Positions 44,601 through 57,400 of a DNA stretch of 64,000 nt are shown here, piece after piece. Origin of the DNA: Porogramme epimiltina (Eukaryota; Basidiomycota; Agaricomycetes; Polyporales; Polyporaceae). The stretch lies in NCBI GenBank assembly GCA_900155495.1, contig FTLJ01000167.1, positions 1 through 64,000 on the forward strand, written 5' to 3'. Numbering within the stretch: position 1 is the first letter of the stretch; each line of letters opens with the position of its first letter. Made by a program: the position numbers and the translations under genes. The notes beneath the pieces are model-generated. The model searched no databases and was not told the DNA's origin. It worked only from the letters and a program-made list of their open reading frames with translations.

Positions 44601-45436
44601 TGCCCGCGTACATCCCCGCGTAGTCGTTGGTGAACCGTCCGCTGTTTGAGCGCAAGATGGAATGGGGGATCGAGCCAGCAGGCGTCGCCGCCATGCGCTC
44701 GGCCCGCTCACCCGCGAGCGAGAGACCCTGGAGATGGCCTGCGAGCTCCTCATCGTGCTCACTAGCCGAAGTGCGGCGGCTGGCGGGCATGCTCTTGGCG
44801 CCGCCGGGGCGGGCGAAGGACTGGTTGCTCGAGGGCATCTCCGGGGAGTGGTTGACGGAGGGGGCGTACGTGACGGACTTACGCTTGTCCGCGTTCCCGA
44901 CGGCCTTGGACAGGATGTCCGCATCCATCACCGAATGGGAGAGATGGGAAGGGTAAGTCGGAGAATGGTCGTCGCTGAGCACGGCGTTGACCCGGGGCGG
45001 GGTCGTGGGGGCCGAGACAGCGAGATGCTGGGCGGCCTCGAGGGGGATGCTGAGCAGCTCACGGGCTTGCTGCTGCTCGAGGGCGCGCATCTGATCCTCG
45101 AACATCTTGCGCTGGAGGGCGCGCTGGCGCTCATGTTCCATACGCTTGAGGGTGCGCTGATATTTGCCGGCCAGACCGGATGTTAGTTTTCTTCGAGGTG
45201 ACAGGACGCGTCAGGGGAAGAATGGGATACGCACGGCAGAGACGTCAGAGATATTACCGCCGAGTCTGGCAGCCTGGGAGGGGAAGACGCGTCAGGAGTC
45301 AGGAGGGGGAGAGAATGGGAAGGGTGGCACGCACCGAATCGGCGAGGTCCAAGAAAGCCGGGGGGCTCTGGATCCGGTCGTCGTTGGGCTGGCGAGAGCC
45401 GACGGGGGAAGTAGAGGCATCCAAAGTAGTACTCAT
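41697..45436 (-). CDS. Pumilio/PUF-family RNA-binding protein
   Basis: Thirteen minus-strand exons (45436-45335, 45273-45235, 45156-44565, 44515-44451, 44313-43816, 43758-43515, 43455-43285, 43225-43059, 42981-42868, 42806-42636, 42575-42456, 42398-42288, 42218-41697) give 971 aa. About 500 disordered N-terminal residues, including a coiled coil (KRMEHERQRALQRKMFEDQM), precede eight PUF repeats. Their RNA-contact triplets read CRYLQ, NYLCQ, TRAVQ, NHVIQ, CCVLQ, NYVVQ, SNVIE and NYCVQ. By the known PUF code this predicts binding to UGUA-UAUA type sites in mRNA 3' UTRs, where such proteins repress or destabilise transcripts. Repeat 3 has Thr where Cys/Ser is usual. A ~150 aa Gly/His/Asn-rich tail follows. 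The third exon's acceptor (ending at 45157) was chosen to hold frame. Confidence 0.92.
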
Positions 45437-48400
45437 AGCGAAAGAAGGACAGGGAATACTTTTGCTCCAAGGTTGTCGAGAGAGAACAGATAGAGCAGAT
45501 GGGTTAGAGTAGTGAGTGAGATAAGCCTAATTGCACAAGGGGAATCCTGGTCGCCGCGGGGGGCGGTGGTGAGCGGGAGGACGGGGGGAGCGGGGGGCGA
45601 CGGGACTTGCCTGCCAGCTGATTTTTAGCCCGTCTATAACGACTATGTTGGTACAATGTATCGGAGTGCTGCTGGCGGGGCTGGTGTGAGGGGGAGGCGG
45701 GGGGGGAGGGGGGAGAGGACGCACGCTGGGCGACTTTTGATAGCAAGCGGATGTCGAGAGCGGAGAGAGGACTATTAGCGGTGTACAGGAGCGGCCGACT
45801 GGGGAAGAGCACGCAACTCTAAATGCACGCTGGCGGGAGAGACCCCCGAATTTAAACCTCCGACTACCAACGCGGCCGAGCCCTTAACGCCCCTTGAAAC
45901 CCATCAGCCCTTCACTTTTGCCGTCCTTTGCCTTTGCCCGGGCTCGCTAACGTCCCCTAACGCTTCCCCCTCCCGCTCTTTCTCGTCTGTCCTTCCCATG
46001 TTCACATCTTCGCATCCCAGCCCCCGCGCCTCGCCCTCCTTTCTGCCCCCACCCAGACGCCCGCCGCCTCCCCGAAAAGGAGATTCCCGATCGTCCGCCA
46101 GGCGCCGTCGCCCCGTTTACACATAATCGGCTATCGTCTCCCTCCCGAGCCTAGTCCCCGCACCAAGCCCTATGTATACACACCGTAGCACACATGTGGT
46201 GCACATAGCACACACCAGATGCCAAACAAGACTTGCCCCCTGCCTGCCCCCTGCCCGTTGCCCGCGTCTGCCCGCCATTCAGAGCCCTTTGCTCGCCGTG
46301 CAGCTCTGGCCCGGGCGCCGCGCCAGTCGCGACGTCGCCTGCTGCCATTAGGCCAGAGGACGCTAGGCCATGATATGTCTCTCCCCACTCCGCGTAAAAA
46401 GTGTATACCCCCCGCCGCGGGCTCCGGGCAGCCGCGAACTCCCCGGCGTTCTCAACCCCATGCACAAGCAGATCCTCCGGTCGATTCGAGTTTAATCAAC
46501 CCCGACCCCTACCCCTGCCTACGCGCCGCGCACGCGCACGCGCACGCCCTGCAGCCGCTGCAGCCGTCTGCTGGGCTGACCCCGCGCCGCGCCCGCGGTG
46601 CGACCGCCCGCGCCTGCGCCTGTGCATGAGCCTGCGCCTGCGCCTACGCCTGGGCGAGCGAGTCGGACGCTACGCACCCGCACAAATTCCCTGGCCCGAC
46701 CACGCCCTGGGTGGCGGACGGCGCACACACGCTCTCGTAAAGAGCTTCCGCCGGACCGCGCAAGAGGCCCTTAGCGAGGTGACGGCGGGGTGAAGGGAGG
46801 GCACGTTATATTACGGCCTCGCCGTGGCACGAGCCTCGCTCGCTCTGGCGGACTGGGCCGTGCGCCGTGGCGTGGCCGCCCACGCGCGCAGCGCGCCCCC
46901 CTTGCAATCTTCCGATGCTTCCCGCGCCCTGCGGAAGGCGCACCCCCGGCTCAGCTTAGCCCGCGTTGGCCACCGCCCGCCACCTTCCCCCCTCGGCAGC
47001 GGCCACCCGCCGCCCCTCCCGACCCCATAGACGCCCGCGGGCCCCTCGCCTCTATTGGCCCCGGCCCGCGCAGGCGCCCGCCATGGCTGCCACCCGCCGC
47101 CGGTGGCTGCTCAGGCCTGTCTCCCCTGGCCTGCAATGCGTTTTTCCCCAGGCCCGCCCCAGCCAACCACGCCGGACACCCCGGGCCATCGACCCTGACC
47201 TCAGGCCACCTGTCCGCCAGGAGCCAGCTGCTGTGCCAGGAGTGGAGCCCCTCTCTCGCGTACGTCCGCGGCTGGCCACACGGAGGAGCGGCCGCGACGG
47301 CCGTGGCTCGTCAGCCGCCTATGTCCTTGCATACGGGGCCGCCAGACCCAAAATTTTCGTGGAAGCTTTCCGACCAGCAGTTTGCTTCCGCGCGCGGTGA
47401 CGCCAACGTCCCTGAGGACGCCGCGCGCATCATCGTCATCCGACCACGTCCAGATCTCGGCCGCTCCCTCCCGCTACGTGAGCTCCTTTATAATTGATGC
47501 GGTGCTCAGGGTCTTCGACTCTCCGCCACTCCTCTTCAAAGAAGCGGGGCTCGCACGAAGCCCTCTCTCCGCACCCATGAATTTCCCTGCGTTGTAACGC
47601 GTATGACCCGGCAAGCTTCTTTATGGACGTGAAGTGTGCACTTAATCGCGGACGCAAAGAGGGAAGGAAATACATGTAAACCTGACAAGCCTCACAGGTC
47701 AGCCACTGCAGCCACCGGTGACCGCACGGTTGTGTGCGTAGGCGGTGTATACAATCCCCATGCGGTTGCGCCTACATCCCCATGATTGCCCGCTCCCTAC
47801 CGATATGAAAACACCAGGACCGACCGGACGCGCTCGTGGCTGACTGGACGGACGATCTGCGCTCGACGCACATCCGCCCTCCTCTTTCTCAGGATGCCAT
47901 CCTCCCCAACCGGAGCCGCCTCGCATATCACCCCCTCACAATTTTACAAATGACCGGATGGCGGCAGTCGCGCGCCCCCGGCTTCTTCTCGCAATCTGCA
48001 GCCTGCATCTCGTTTTAGGCTTTTTTCGCGGCCGTCAGTTTAGCGCACCACACACTGCCCGCCCCGCCGACGACCAGGCAGGCTAGCGTGACACCGACAC
48101 CGACAGCCCGTGCAGACGTCGCCCGCGTGCCCGGACGCGGACGCTAACGCCGCTCACTGGCGTGCAGCGCCCGGCCGCGACGTCCGCACGCGGAGAACGG
48201 GAAGCGGGAAGCCCGCACCATGAGCGCGTCGTGCTGGGGGGAGGACAAAAAAGCCCGTGTACGGGAGTCCACCGTGCGTGTCGGACGACGCGGCGGACAG
48301 AAGTCGGACAGGAAGAACGCGTCATGATGCGCACGCGGCGCACGCCCCCGCGCATCGAGAAAGAGAACCTGTACGTATCGACATACAGTACACACCGCAA

Positions 48401-48570
48401 CACGTGCGGGCAAAGCAGGAGAGCCGGCCACGGGGCGCACAAAACGCGCACCGCCAGCTCGAAGTTCGAAGTTCGAATCGAAAAAGCGTCCCCCCCACGA
48501 GGCGGTGCGCCAGGGTGTCCCGGAAGGTGGATGACGAAACCGCCAGCTTAGGGCCGCAGGCGGAAGGCCA
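45437..48570. other. GC-rich gene-poor stretch
   Basis: About 3.1 kb without a supported gene. The first ~700 bp upstream of PUF is C/T- and G-rich, probably its promoter and leader. From 46.2 to 47.5 kb the DNA is very GC-rich, with short imperfect tandem repeats such as CGCACG around 46530-46550 and GCCTGCGCCT around 46605-46650; long open frames there reflect lack of A/T stop codons. A perfect 7-bp tandem (GAAGTTC twice) lies near 48460-48475. Confidence 0.45.
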
Positions 48571-49212
48571 CTATGAGCTCAACACCAGCGACGACTTGGC
48601 CACCGGACCGGTCTCGACGACCTTCTCTCGCCCTCCGCCGCCCGCCACACCCCTCGCTGCGGGGCGCCGTGCGTCCCCGTTCGCAGCAGCGACCTTGCCC
48701 TCTCCGTCCTCGTCCCCACCCACAGCCCCACCCCGAATCGTCCGCCGATCGTCCTCGTCATCCGCGCCCCCTTCCGCATCTTCGCCGCCGCCAGACGGCA
48801 GCGCGCTTCCATTCGCCTCGGGCGGCGACCCTTGCGCATCCGCCTCGCCCGCCGGCGCCTGCCCGTCCTTCTGCGCCTGCGCCTGCGCCTGGGCCGCGGG
48901 TAGGGGTGGGGGCGGGGGCGCCGGCTTCGGCTGGCTCGCGCGCCCGCGCAGCGTCAGGAAGCCGGTAAGCGGCGCGAGGTCCAGGAAGGCGCGACCCCGG
49001 CGCTGCTGCACCGACGCGGGCGTCGGCGTCGCGGGGGCCTTCGTCGGCGTCGTCGCGCCGCTCGCGGGGGGCGTGCTGCTCCTGCTCGGTGCGTGGGGCT
49101 CGCCTGCCGCGTCTTCCCTGCCTTCCGCTGGGGCCGTGCCTGACGTCGGCTCGGAGGGCAGCGAGGCGTCCGCAGGCACGGGCGACCGAGACTGCAGGGA
49201 AGAAATAGACAC
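48571..49212 (-). CDS. small Ala/Pro-rich disordered protein, hypothetical
   Basis: Single exon, 213 aa, beginning MSISSLQSRSPVPADASLPS. The only low-bias patch is RGRAFLDLAPLTGFLTLRGR near residues 72-92; the rest is Ala/Pro/Gly/Glu-rich and looks disordered. I do not recognise a family. It starts only ~100 bp downstream of the Vps38/UVRAG gene's stop on the same strand. Because the DNA is GC-rich, a 325-codon frame is also open on the opposite strand, so chance cannot be excluded. The Ser/Pro/Thr spacing and the central patch favour this strand. Confidence 0.4.
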   Translation of the reverse strand: MSISSLQSRSPVPADASLPSEPTSGTAPAEGREDAAGEPHAPSRSSTPPASGATTPTKAPATPTPASVQQRRGRAFLDLAPLTGFLTLRGRASQPKPAPPPPPLPAAQAQAQAQKDGQAPAGEADAQGSPPEANGSALPSGGGEDAEGGADDEDDRRTIRGGAVGGDEDGEGKVAAANGDARRPAARGVAGGGGREKVVETGPVAKSSLVLSS

Positions 49213-49314
49213 TGAGGACGACGCGACGCGGTGACCTCTGCGTGTGCGTTGGCGGGCGCGCGGGAGACGTGGGGATCAGAACGCGGACATCATTCAGGCG
49301 AGTCTGATGCATGC

Positions 49315-52285
49315 TTACGGTATGCTGCGTTGCTCGTTGTCCGTGAGAGTCAACAGCAGGTTCTTCAGGTTCGGGAGAGTATGGCGCATGTCCAGTGCAC
49401 GGAGATTCCGGTCACTCATGAGCTAATACCGTGCCAGGGACTTGTCAGTGACATATCATTGGTGAGGCACAGGGCGCTCACCATCTCTATGTCCTTATTC
49501 AGCAGGAATACACCGTACTCAAAACGGTAGGTGTCGACACTTTTCGAGAAGAGCGGAAAACTGTGGCGTCATATAATGTACGTCAGTGGCTATCTGCATA
49601 CGCCGAAATTGGATTAGACAAACTTTCGGGGACCAACCATCGCGGAGATACCGTCCTTGATCATACTCCGGCTGCCCACACATGTCACAGGATACACAAG
49701 TCTGTGACCTAGATAAGCAGAAAGGAGCTGAACCACCTGCGCTGAGTATCCTAGCGCAGTTGCAACAGCGTCCTCGGTGACATCCTTGAAGGCCGGCAAA
49801 GTCAGCGGAGGGGCGGGATCTGTCGTTGCCACGGGGATCGGGAGGGGTACATCCAATATGGAGAAGAGAAGATCCGGTGGGGATACTAGGTCGATGGGGT
49901 ATATGAAAGATACGATAGAAATGAGGTTGCTGCGCATGATAGGAAGAAGGCCGCGAAGGGAAGATAGTCGAGCTCTGCGAGGAACCAATTCAGTCGGATA
50001 AATGTAGCGGTCAGCTACAACACGTACCGCTCCTCCATGATTGTGTCGTCAGTCCGTGCTGCCTCCGCTATGTCTTCCTGGTGCACCTGGTGCGCTCGCC
50101 CCAATACTTCACGACGTCGCCTTAGGTCTTCTCGCCGAGCTGCTATACGCTCCCTCACTGTTCGCCATCATGTTAGACCTTAGAGATATCCTATACGGGA
50201 CGCATGGACTTACAGTTGTCGGAGTCACGCTCAACCGCTGACTTTTCCTCGTGCAGTTCAGTAACCCGGGATTGTCGTTCGGATGCTTCGCGGGCCTTAT
50301 AGGGAAAAGCTACGGGTCAGTCGTCTCCCATGTCTAACCAAGTTTAGTACTTACTAGTAAATTCGCCTCGTTGTGGACAAGACTCTGTTCGATCTGGCGA
50401 ATCACCGCGCCGAGTGACTGTTCCGTGTCTTGGATGACGGTTTGCAAGTTCACTAGCCTACGAAAAATTAATCATTCGTGTTAACATCCCATTCGGGGAA
50501 GCAGCTGCGCACTTGAGAATGTCTTGATAACTAGCGGACTTCGCTGGGCGCTTTCTTCGAGAGAGTGCACCGTCGAATTCGCTAACCGTGGGACTAGCAG
50601 GCACATCAAAGCTCAGCTCAAGGTTGGGTGTCTGAAGCCCGAAGTCTATCGCCCCCTTTGCCCGAAATACGTCAGTCTCCGGATCCGAGTTGTATCCAAT
50701 GTCAGGAGAAGCGGCTCGTGATGATGGACGAGATTGAAGTGAGCGTGGCGGCACGTGAAGCGTCTCTCCCGAGGAAAGTGTGATCAATAACGTGTTGAAA
50801 GGTACGTGAGCAGGGTTGGTAGCAAGCTAAATAGATGATTGAACGTGTGAGTATACCTAAGACATGACCTATGTAACGTGCTCACATCTTCCGGTAGCGA
50901 TTTCAGGTCGCTGAGAGCAACATCCCAAGACTCCAGTACTTTCCACGCAGCGTCGCTCGTCGGCACATCCAATTGTTTCCCTTTCCCTTTCCCACTAGGA
51001 TCTAACGAGCGTCGCAGGGTATCCGTGCCATATGAGACATCTTGGCCCTCCGGATTGGTCTGACCCCAGATGTCGACCCTCAACTTTGTGCCGCGTAGGT
51101 CTGTAGCTGGCGCAAACTCGTATTTGCTCAGTTGGAAGACAGGGTTGGTCGAAGGCCAATGAATGGGTGATATGTAGTCGGGGACAGGTAACAAGTCATC
51201 TGAGTTTCCCGGGGTCACTGCGGGTGGTCGAGCCGAGGTGGACTGAGAGGGAACCACCGCGGACGAGGAGCTTGCGGGAAGGCGCCCCTTCTGGTGCGTG
51301 GGTTTACCGTTGGGTGTTGACACCGAGGCAGATTTTCCGTGTCCGACAAGGGGGCTTTTCACTGATGGCACAGAAGGCGAGGGAGCGTGTTTTGAAGGCG
51401 CGGTTGGTGAACGGGGAGGAGTCGCGCTTCCGATCGTACCTCGCCTTGGCGTAGTCTTTGGTACGATGCCGTTCTTCCCTAGAATTCTATCCTTCGATGG
51501 CTTTGCCGGGCTGGTAGAGCGGGACGTCGCGGGTAGAGGCGAAGGCGCATCATGTGCAGGGCCGGGGGAGCTTTCCGAGGCTGGAAGAGTGATGGTGATG
51601 AAGGTTTCGACTAGACGTGAGCTAAGGACTTTCTCGAGCCCCTTCTGGGTTGTATTTCGAAATAAGTCCGGGAAGATGGAAGAACTAGACGTGCCAATGT
51701 CACCCGAGGGAACTGATGAGGAGGACGGAGCTTTGAGGGAAACATGCGATGCCGAAGAGAGTGTCCTAGGGCGATGGGTTGACCGCACAGGAGGAGGAAA
51801 TGCAGTAGACGAGGAATGTCGTGTCATGCCTGGGCTGGAGGAGCCGGTAGAGGTGGAGAGCGGAATGCTTGCTCTAGAAGACGTCCTTCTCCTAAGTGTT
51901 GGCTCACCAGAGCGATCCAAGCTTCCATAAGAAATATCTTCATCTCCCTTAGAACCCGACTGCATCGAGCTCGCTGTGGAGATGCGCCGCCCACGCTTCC
52001 TGCCAACGGTGACATCAAGGTCGTCCGACAACTGCCCGAAGGGATTGAACTGGGGCTGCTCTGATGGCTTTGTGAGAGCAGATGCAAGGGCATCCCGAGC
52101 AGGGAACGGAGTCAAATTGCGGACTTGAATAGAGGTAATGTGGCGGACACGGCGCTACAAAGCCGAATTGACGTTCAGTGGTCAAGACGAGTGAAGATGA
52201 GAGCACTCACCGGTAAAGACGAAGCCGCATATAGAGGGGTCTCAGCCTCACTACTGCTCCATGATGGGAAGGATGTTGCCTGCAT
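49315..52285 (-). CDS. Vps38/UVRAG/Atg14-family subunit of PI3-kinase complex
   Basis: Nine minus-strand exons (52285-52211, 52154-50886, 50826-50513, 50457-50355, 50295-50214, 50157-50028, 49974-49624, 49560-49482, 49422-49315) give 836 aa. The exon 2 start RRVRHITSIQVRNLTPFP is the typical N-terminal motif of the UVRAG/Vps38 group. A long Ser/Pro-rich region follows, then a C2-like part (LRVDIWGQT; LLITLSSGETLHVPPR). A coiled coil comes next (LVNLQTVIQDTEQSLGAVIR; ARREDLRRRREVLGRAHQVH), then the C-terminal membrane-binding region: SIVSFIYPIDLVSPPDLLFS, DVTEDAVATALGYSAQVVQL, RNFPLFSKSVDTYRFEYGVF, LLNKDIE and HTLPNLKNLLLTL. Such proteins join Vps34-Vps15-Vps30/Beclin in endosomal sorting and autophagy. 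Vps38/UVRAG is favoured over Atg14 because no N-terminal Cys repeats are seen. Confidence 0.88.
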
Positions 52286-52659
52286 GATTCGTGATAGTTG
52301 GCCTGGGCTTGCGGAAAGTACGAGATTGAAACTAAGGAGGGATGGAGGAGATTCCGGGAGTAGAAGTAGCAGGAGGACAATCTAGAGGGGCATATAGTAG
52401 ATATCTAGCAATGAGAGACCGTTAATAGCAGCAACGAGTGCAGTGCCGGCCCAGTGTTGGCGGAAAGAGCTCGAGGTCGCCGCCGCCGTCGCCGAGGATG
52501 GTGGAGAGCGTGGCCGGAGATGCAAGAGTTGATACAGAGGGCCGGAGACTGACGCGCGTTGACCCCTCCGCGCCGCCTCGGTGGCTACGCTTCCTCGGTC
52601 TCTCTTGGCCTCCACCCACAAACCCTTAGCTCACGCGCCCCGGCTGTACGCTCTTCGCG
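52286..52659. promoter_or_regulatory. divergent promoter region
   Basis: 374 bp between the start codons of the Vps38/UVRAG gene (-) and the next gene (+). No TATA box was recognised; the plus-side leader is CT-rich. Confidence 0.35.
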
Positions 52660-54225
52660 ATGCCGCCCAAACCACGCCCCGTCCGCAAGGTGTCCTCTAC
52701 TACTCCCAAGGATGCGCCAGGAGCACATGCGCCTCCCAAGGATACCACCAACCCGAGCACCTCCATGCCTCCGCCGCCGGACCCCGTTCCGCCACTCGGC
52801 ATTTTGGAAGGAGAGGCCACTGCGCTGTCCGCCTGCTTACAGGTCCGTGTACAGTGTGACTGTGCACTCGTCACTCATCGACTGAGCATGTCGCGCGCAG
52901 AGTGCGGTGGTCAAGACAGGCCAGATCTATTGCTTTTACGCTGATGTCCAAAGACTGTACGGGGTCTTCACTTGTATGAAGGCGGATTTTATTGACTTTC
53001 TCCAGAGGAATACAACAGTTCTCTCCACGCCCGCCTCGTAGCTTGACTATGTCTCTCCGGAGAGAGATAATCAAGTACGACCAATTCTGCGACGCCATGG
53101 AGTCTCATCTCGTGAGCGCCTTGTCTGTTCTTACCCCGTCCTACTGCTCACCTGCAGCAGCTACGCGCCATAACAGTCCTGCAGCGCGACCTTGGACATG
53201 AAGAGGCCCGTATCAAAGCTGAAGAGGAAGCTGCTGCCGCTGCCATCCCCAAACCCTCCTCCCCGACCGCACCGGCAGGCACGACCCCGCCCGGGTCGCC
53301 CTCTCAATCCACTCAGCCCGAGATCCTTCCCGACGGTACAATTCGCGTGCGGCGCACCAGTGTCGGAGTCACCCCCGTCCGGCGACAGTCCACCATCTCT
53401 CTCACCTCCCTCTCCCGCCCGGCCTTCCCGCCCAAGCTCGACCTCTCCGCTTCCGCGCTGCGCATTAACCCCGAGGAGATGATGATCCCTAGCAGCGGCT
53501 TCTCTTCGCCCGTCACGCTCGCCCCGCGTTCCGCTCGAGCTCCTTCTGTCCCCCCGGACCTCATGATGGCCGCGCTCGGTGCCGGCGCGGGGGATCCTGC
53601 CAGCCGCCCCGTTGACATCGACCTCACCGTCGACGACGACGTAGATATGGCCGGCCCTAGCGTCCAAGCCGTCGTAAACGCCGCACTCGGCAGCTCCGCA
53701 GACAAGCCCATCGAACTCGACCTGGACCTCGACGAGTTCTTCCCAAGAAATAGTGCCTCGGGGGACGCGGACATGTTCGGTCCTCACCCTATGAGCACGG
53801 GACCTAATTCTCTTCCTGATTTGATCAAACCGAAAGAAGAGCATATCGACTTGAATATGTTCAGCGACGCCTTCCCGTCTCCGCCACTTCCAGGAGGAAG
53901 CGACGGAGGCCTCTTCGCCTCGCTAGGCGGGGCCATGGAGAGTGTGGCTGGCCCCAGTTCCCAACCTCAAAGTTTGGACGCATCAAAGGCTCCTGTCACC
54001 AGCCCGCTCCTCGCTGGGTTTGCAGCGGCTGCTCAGGGAGCAGCCTCAGGCACGATGGACTCTGGCTCGAATGGCTTCGACATTGACATGGCAGCACTCG
54101 GGGGTGAATATTTCGATGACGCCCTACATGGCACAGGCGTGGACATGATGTCAGGTATGGATGATATCTTGAATATGTACCCCTCTAGTAGCAGTAACAC
54201 TGGAACTGGGGGAGGGGCATCATAG
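52660..54225 (+). CDS. acidic-tailed protein with an N-terminal helical module, unrecognised
   Basis: Four exons (52660-52842, 52901-52956, 53006-53111, 53158-54225) give 470 aa. The last acceptor is a CAGCAG tandem, so 469 aa is equally possible. After a Pro-rich start (MPPKPRPVRKVSSTTPKDAP), a short helical module follows: GEATALSACLQSAVVKTGQI, YCFYADVQRL, then REIIKYDQFCDAMESHLQLR and AITVLQRDLGHEEARIKAEE. The C-terminal ~230 residues contain repeated acidic-hydrophobic motifs: PVDIDLTVDDDVDM, KPIELDLDLDEFFP, HIDLNMFSDAFP and VDMMSGMDDILNMYP. The layout, a coiled-coil N-part with an activation-domain-like acidic tail, suggests a nuclear transcription factor partner or Mediator-type subunit, but no family was identified with certainty. 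The exon 2 donor GTACGG after 52956 is the only one found that keeps the frame open. Confidence 0.7.
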
Positions 54226-54476
54226 TTTTTCGTTCCCGTCGCTGTGGTCCGATATATGGGTTGGGAATACACCACATTACATTGTTATAGCACTACTAAA
54301 TCGTACGGAGTGGGGTTGGACATCAGCAAGGTGTGTACAGTATACGGACCGACGCAGCAGCGCGTCGGTGTAGGAACATTACGAGCACGGCCACTATACA
54401 ACAACCACTACATTACCAAACATCACAGGAACATCATCACCGCGACCATACGCGACCGTCTCATATCTCAGTGCAT

Positions 54477-57400
54477 TTACGAGCGACCACCTTTCTTCTT
54501 CTTGTTCACCACCTTGAACCCTCCCCACTCGGACTGCGCAGGCTTCGGCTGCGTTTTCACGACGTCCGCGATGGACAGCTGTTTCGCCGCGCCAGCCGTG
54601 GAGGTACTCTTCGGTCGCGACGTCGCGTCCGCCTTGCGGCGCGAGACGAACTCGGACGCGAAGCGACGACCGTCGAGGGTGGTGCTGCTGGCGTAAATGA
54701 GGTCCGAAATGATCTCGACCGTGCTCGGATCGGGGTCCAGAGGGAAGGACAGCAACATCGAGGTGATATCCTCCACTGCACAAATCGTTCACGTTAGATT
54801 TTTCCCACCTAGGCAGGGACGGAGAACCACTTACGGTTAACCGACTTGTTCAATCCACCGAGGGAGTCGCTGAGCCACTTCAAGAATTCGAGCGAAGGGC
54901 CGGGCGCGACCGCGACCTCCTCCTTCGACTGTGTGGCCTTCAGAGCCACAGCGGCAGGACGAGAGACTTGAGAAGCCGTAGTCGGACGTGAAGTAGTCGC
55001 AGGTGGCGTCGCAACGGCAGCAGATGCGGCGGGTGCAGCCTTCGCAGCCGCAGTAGCAGCGGTCGTAGCAGTGGCCGTAGCAGGGCGTGCACCCGCGATC
55101 GTCGCAGCCGATGTCTTCCCGCTCGATCCCACAGTTGTCCAGGCCCCTCCAACGAGAGGTACACCGGCGGCGGGCTGCAAACACAGTCAACGACCACTCA
55201 ACAGCTCAACGCAACAACAAAACCTACCTTGGCACCAGCATCGGCGTGCGCACGTCTAGCAGTGGCGGCCATCGACTCCTTTTCTTTCGCGGCCATCTTC
55301 TTCCTCCTCTCCTCTTCCTCCTGAATCTCCTTCATGGTCTTCTTGGCCGCCACAGGGGCCTTCGCTGCGTTCGTCCACACCGCGGGCGTAGCCTGAACGG
55401 GCGCCGGCCCGGCCAGCGGTGACGCCGCAGCACTCTCCTTCACGGTGCTGCTCGCCACACCCGCCTGCGACGTCGGGAGGCCCCACGTCGTCTTGTACGG
55501 CTGGAAGTCCTCCGCGGGCGTGCTCGCACGCGCCGCGCGCTCCCGCTCCCGCTCAGCAGCCTTGCGCGCCTCCAGCTTCTTCGCCTCCGCCTCCTGGATC
55601 TCGCGCAGGTTCAGGCCGGACGGCTTGCTCTTCTTGTCCTCGTCGATCGCCCACGCGGCCTTCGCCTCGGGCGGGGACGCGGGCGAAGGGGGTTTTGCGG
55701 GGAGCACTGCGGGCGATGCCGCGGGAGGAGCAGCTTTCGATGTAGGCTGCGCGACGGGGGCAGGCTGCGTACTCGACTTGCGCCTGGGCTTTTGGGGTGA
55801 GACGGGATCAATGGGGGACGGCGCGGAAGGAGCGGGAGGCACCACTGCGGCAGCAAGTGGCTGGGGTTCCTCGACCGCAGGCGTGGGCTCAGACTGCAGC
55901 ACAGGCTCAGGCGCAGCCTTAGCGGCCTGTTGCTTCAGGTCCGCTTGACGCAATTGCTCGTCGTGCTGACCCAAGTTGGCAGCCGTAAGGCTTGCGGTTG
56001 GGGCGGTGTTCCACGCCTCGTTTGTGGGCTGAGAAGGGGCCGGCCAGGGCGATTGGTCGTTGGGGATGACCGGTTGGGGAGCGCGTGGGAACGCCTGCGC
56101 CGGAATCGCAGGCTGCGCCACAAAGGTGTTGCTTGCGGTGGGGTGGTTGACGTCAAAAGGACCGGGACGGCGGAAGGGAGCAGGTTCTGGAGCATGCCAG
56201 GGAGAGTGGGACGAGGTATAACTGGGGCTCTGTGAGAAGGGCTGGACAATTTGCTGAGCAAAGGGCATAGGCTGGCGGTCAGAAATGGGAGTCATAGAGT
56301 TCAACGATCGGTTGTCCTGGCTCGCGAATTGGGCGAGAGGGGCCTGAGGGAACGCCGCCTGAGCATGTGAGACGAAGGGAGAGTTGTGGTTAGAGAAAGA
56401 ACCGCCTAGCCCGATGGTCCCTTGAGGCATATCGTCCAGCGACGGTTTGCCAAAGGCATCACGATTAATGACTCGCGATGGAGTGGCTTGGTTTGAATGA
56501 ATACCACCGATTGGTCCATATTCATTACCGTTCAACGCCGCCGAGCCCGCCATACCACCGTTGATGGGTCCAGGCTCTTGTTGGAGCCTCTGGCCAAAGG
56601 CATTTCCACTAGAACCGTCGTTGAAGGGCGAGGGTCCTTCAGCTCCTAATGAGACGGTCTGAGCACAGATATAAGTGAAATGGGCGTGTCGACGTACCGA
56701 AACCAAGCCCCTCCGTGCGACCCATACTAAAGCTCCGGTTGCCAAACAGACCGTCGCTAGGCTCGTTGAGGGTCGCACGACGCTGTCCACCGGGCGTACC
56801 GATAGGCCCAGCCTTGGTGGCAGCGAAAGGCATCCGAGACTCAGCGGGCTGGTCAAAGGCAGGTGCGCCGATGTCCGGGGATGCAAACCTGCCACCACCA
56901 AACGACGACGAGGGGGAGTCGGACACGTTCGAGCCGTTTTGCAGATACGAGTCCAGCGTGCTGCTGCGCAGGGAACGCATGGGCACGGGCTGGTAAGGCG
57001 AGTGCTGGTTCCGTTCGGGGATCGCCCTGTCCACCACGGTGTCCAGTCGAGGCAGCCCAGGCGGGGGAACGTTATGCACCAAAGGAGACAAGAATACGGG
57101 CTGGTCTCCGGCACGGCGCACGAGCTCGCCCACGGCCGTGAATTCGGTGTCGAGGTGGGTTCGTTTCATGAGGAGAGAGTGCTGGAAATACCCCTCATTG
57201 TACCAACGTTGCATAAGCTCCGCCTTGAAGGGTCCTACATGTCGTCATCGTGTAAGGCCACCTATCAAGCAAAAATATCAGCAAGGACCCACCTTGCACT
57301 TGCCCCTGCGGGTCAAGATACGACCATTCCACCTCCGATAGATTTCCAAGGCCAGGAGGGGGCTTGTTCGGTGCAGCGCCTTGAGGCGGCGGCCCGTCCG

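Noticed and set aside
46790..47497. 235-codon plus-strand open frame
   Set aside because: Arg/Pro/Ala-rich translation in very GC-rich DNA, no motif, no splice support, with competing frames on both strands.
48455..48480. GTTCGAA-type motif resembling a tRNA T-loop
   Set aside because: No matching acceptor, D-arm or anticodon arm could be folded around it, so no tRNA is called.
48257..49234. 325-codon plus-strand open frame
   Set aside because: It mirrors the minus-strand 213-codon frame; its translation is low-complexity Ala/Ser/Pro with no start context or motif.
55198..57114. N-terminal ~150 codons of the open frame overlapping the GYF gene
   Set aside because: The part upstream of 56645 reads a different frame through exon 3 of the GYF gene; splicing at 56698/56645 gives the family-consistent protein.
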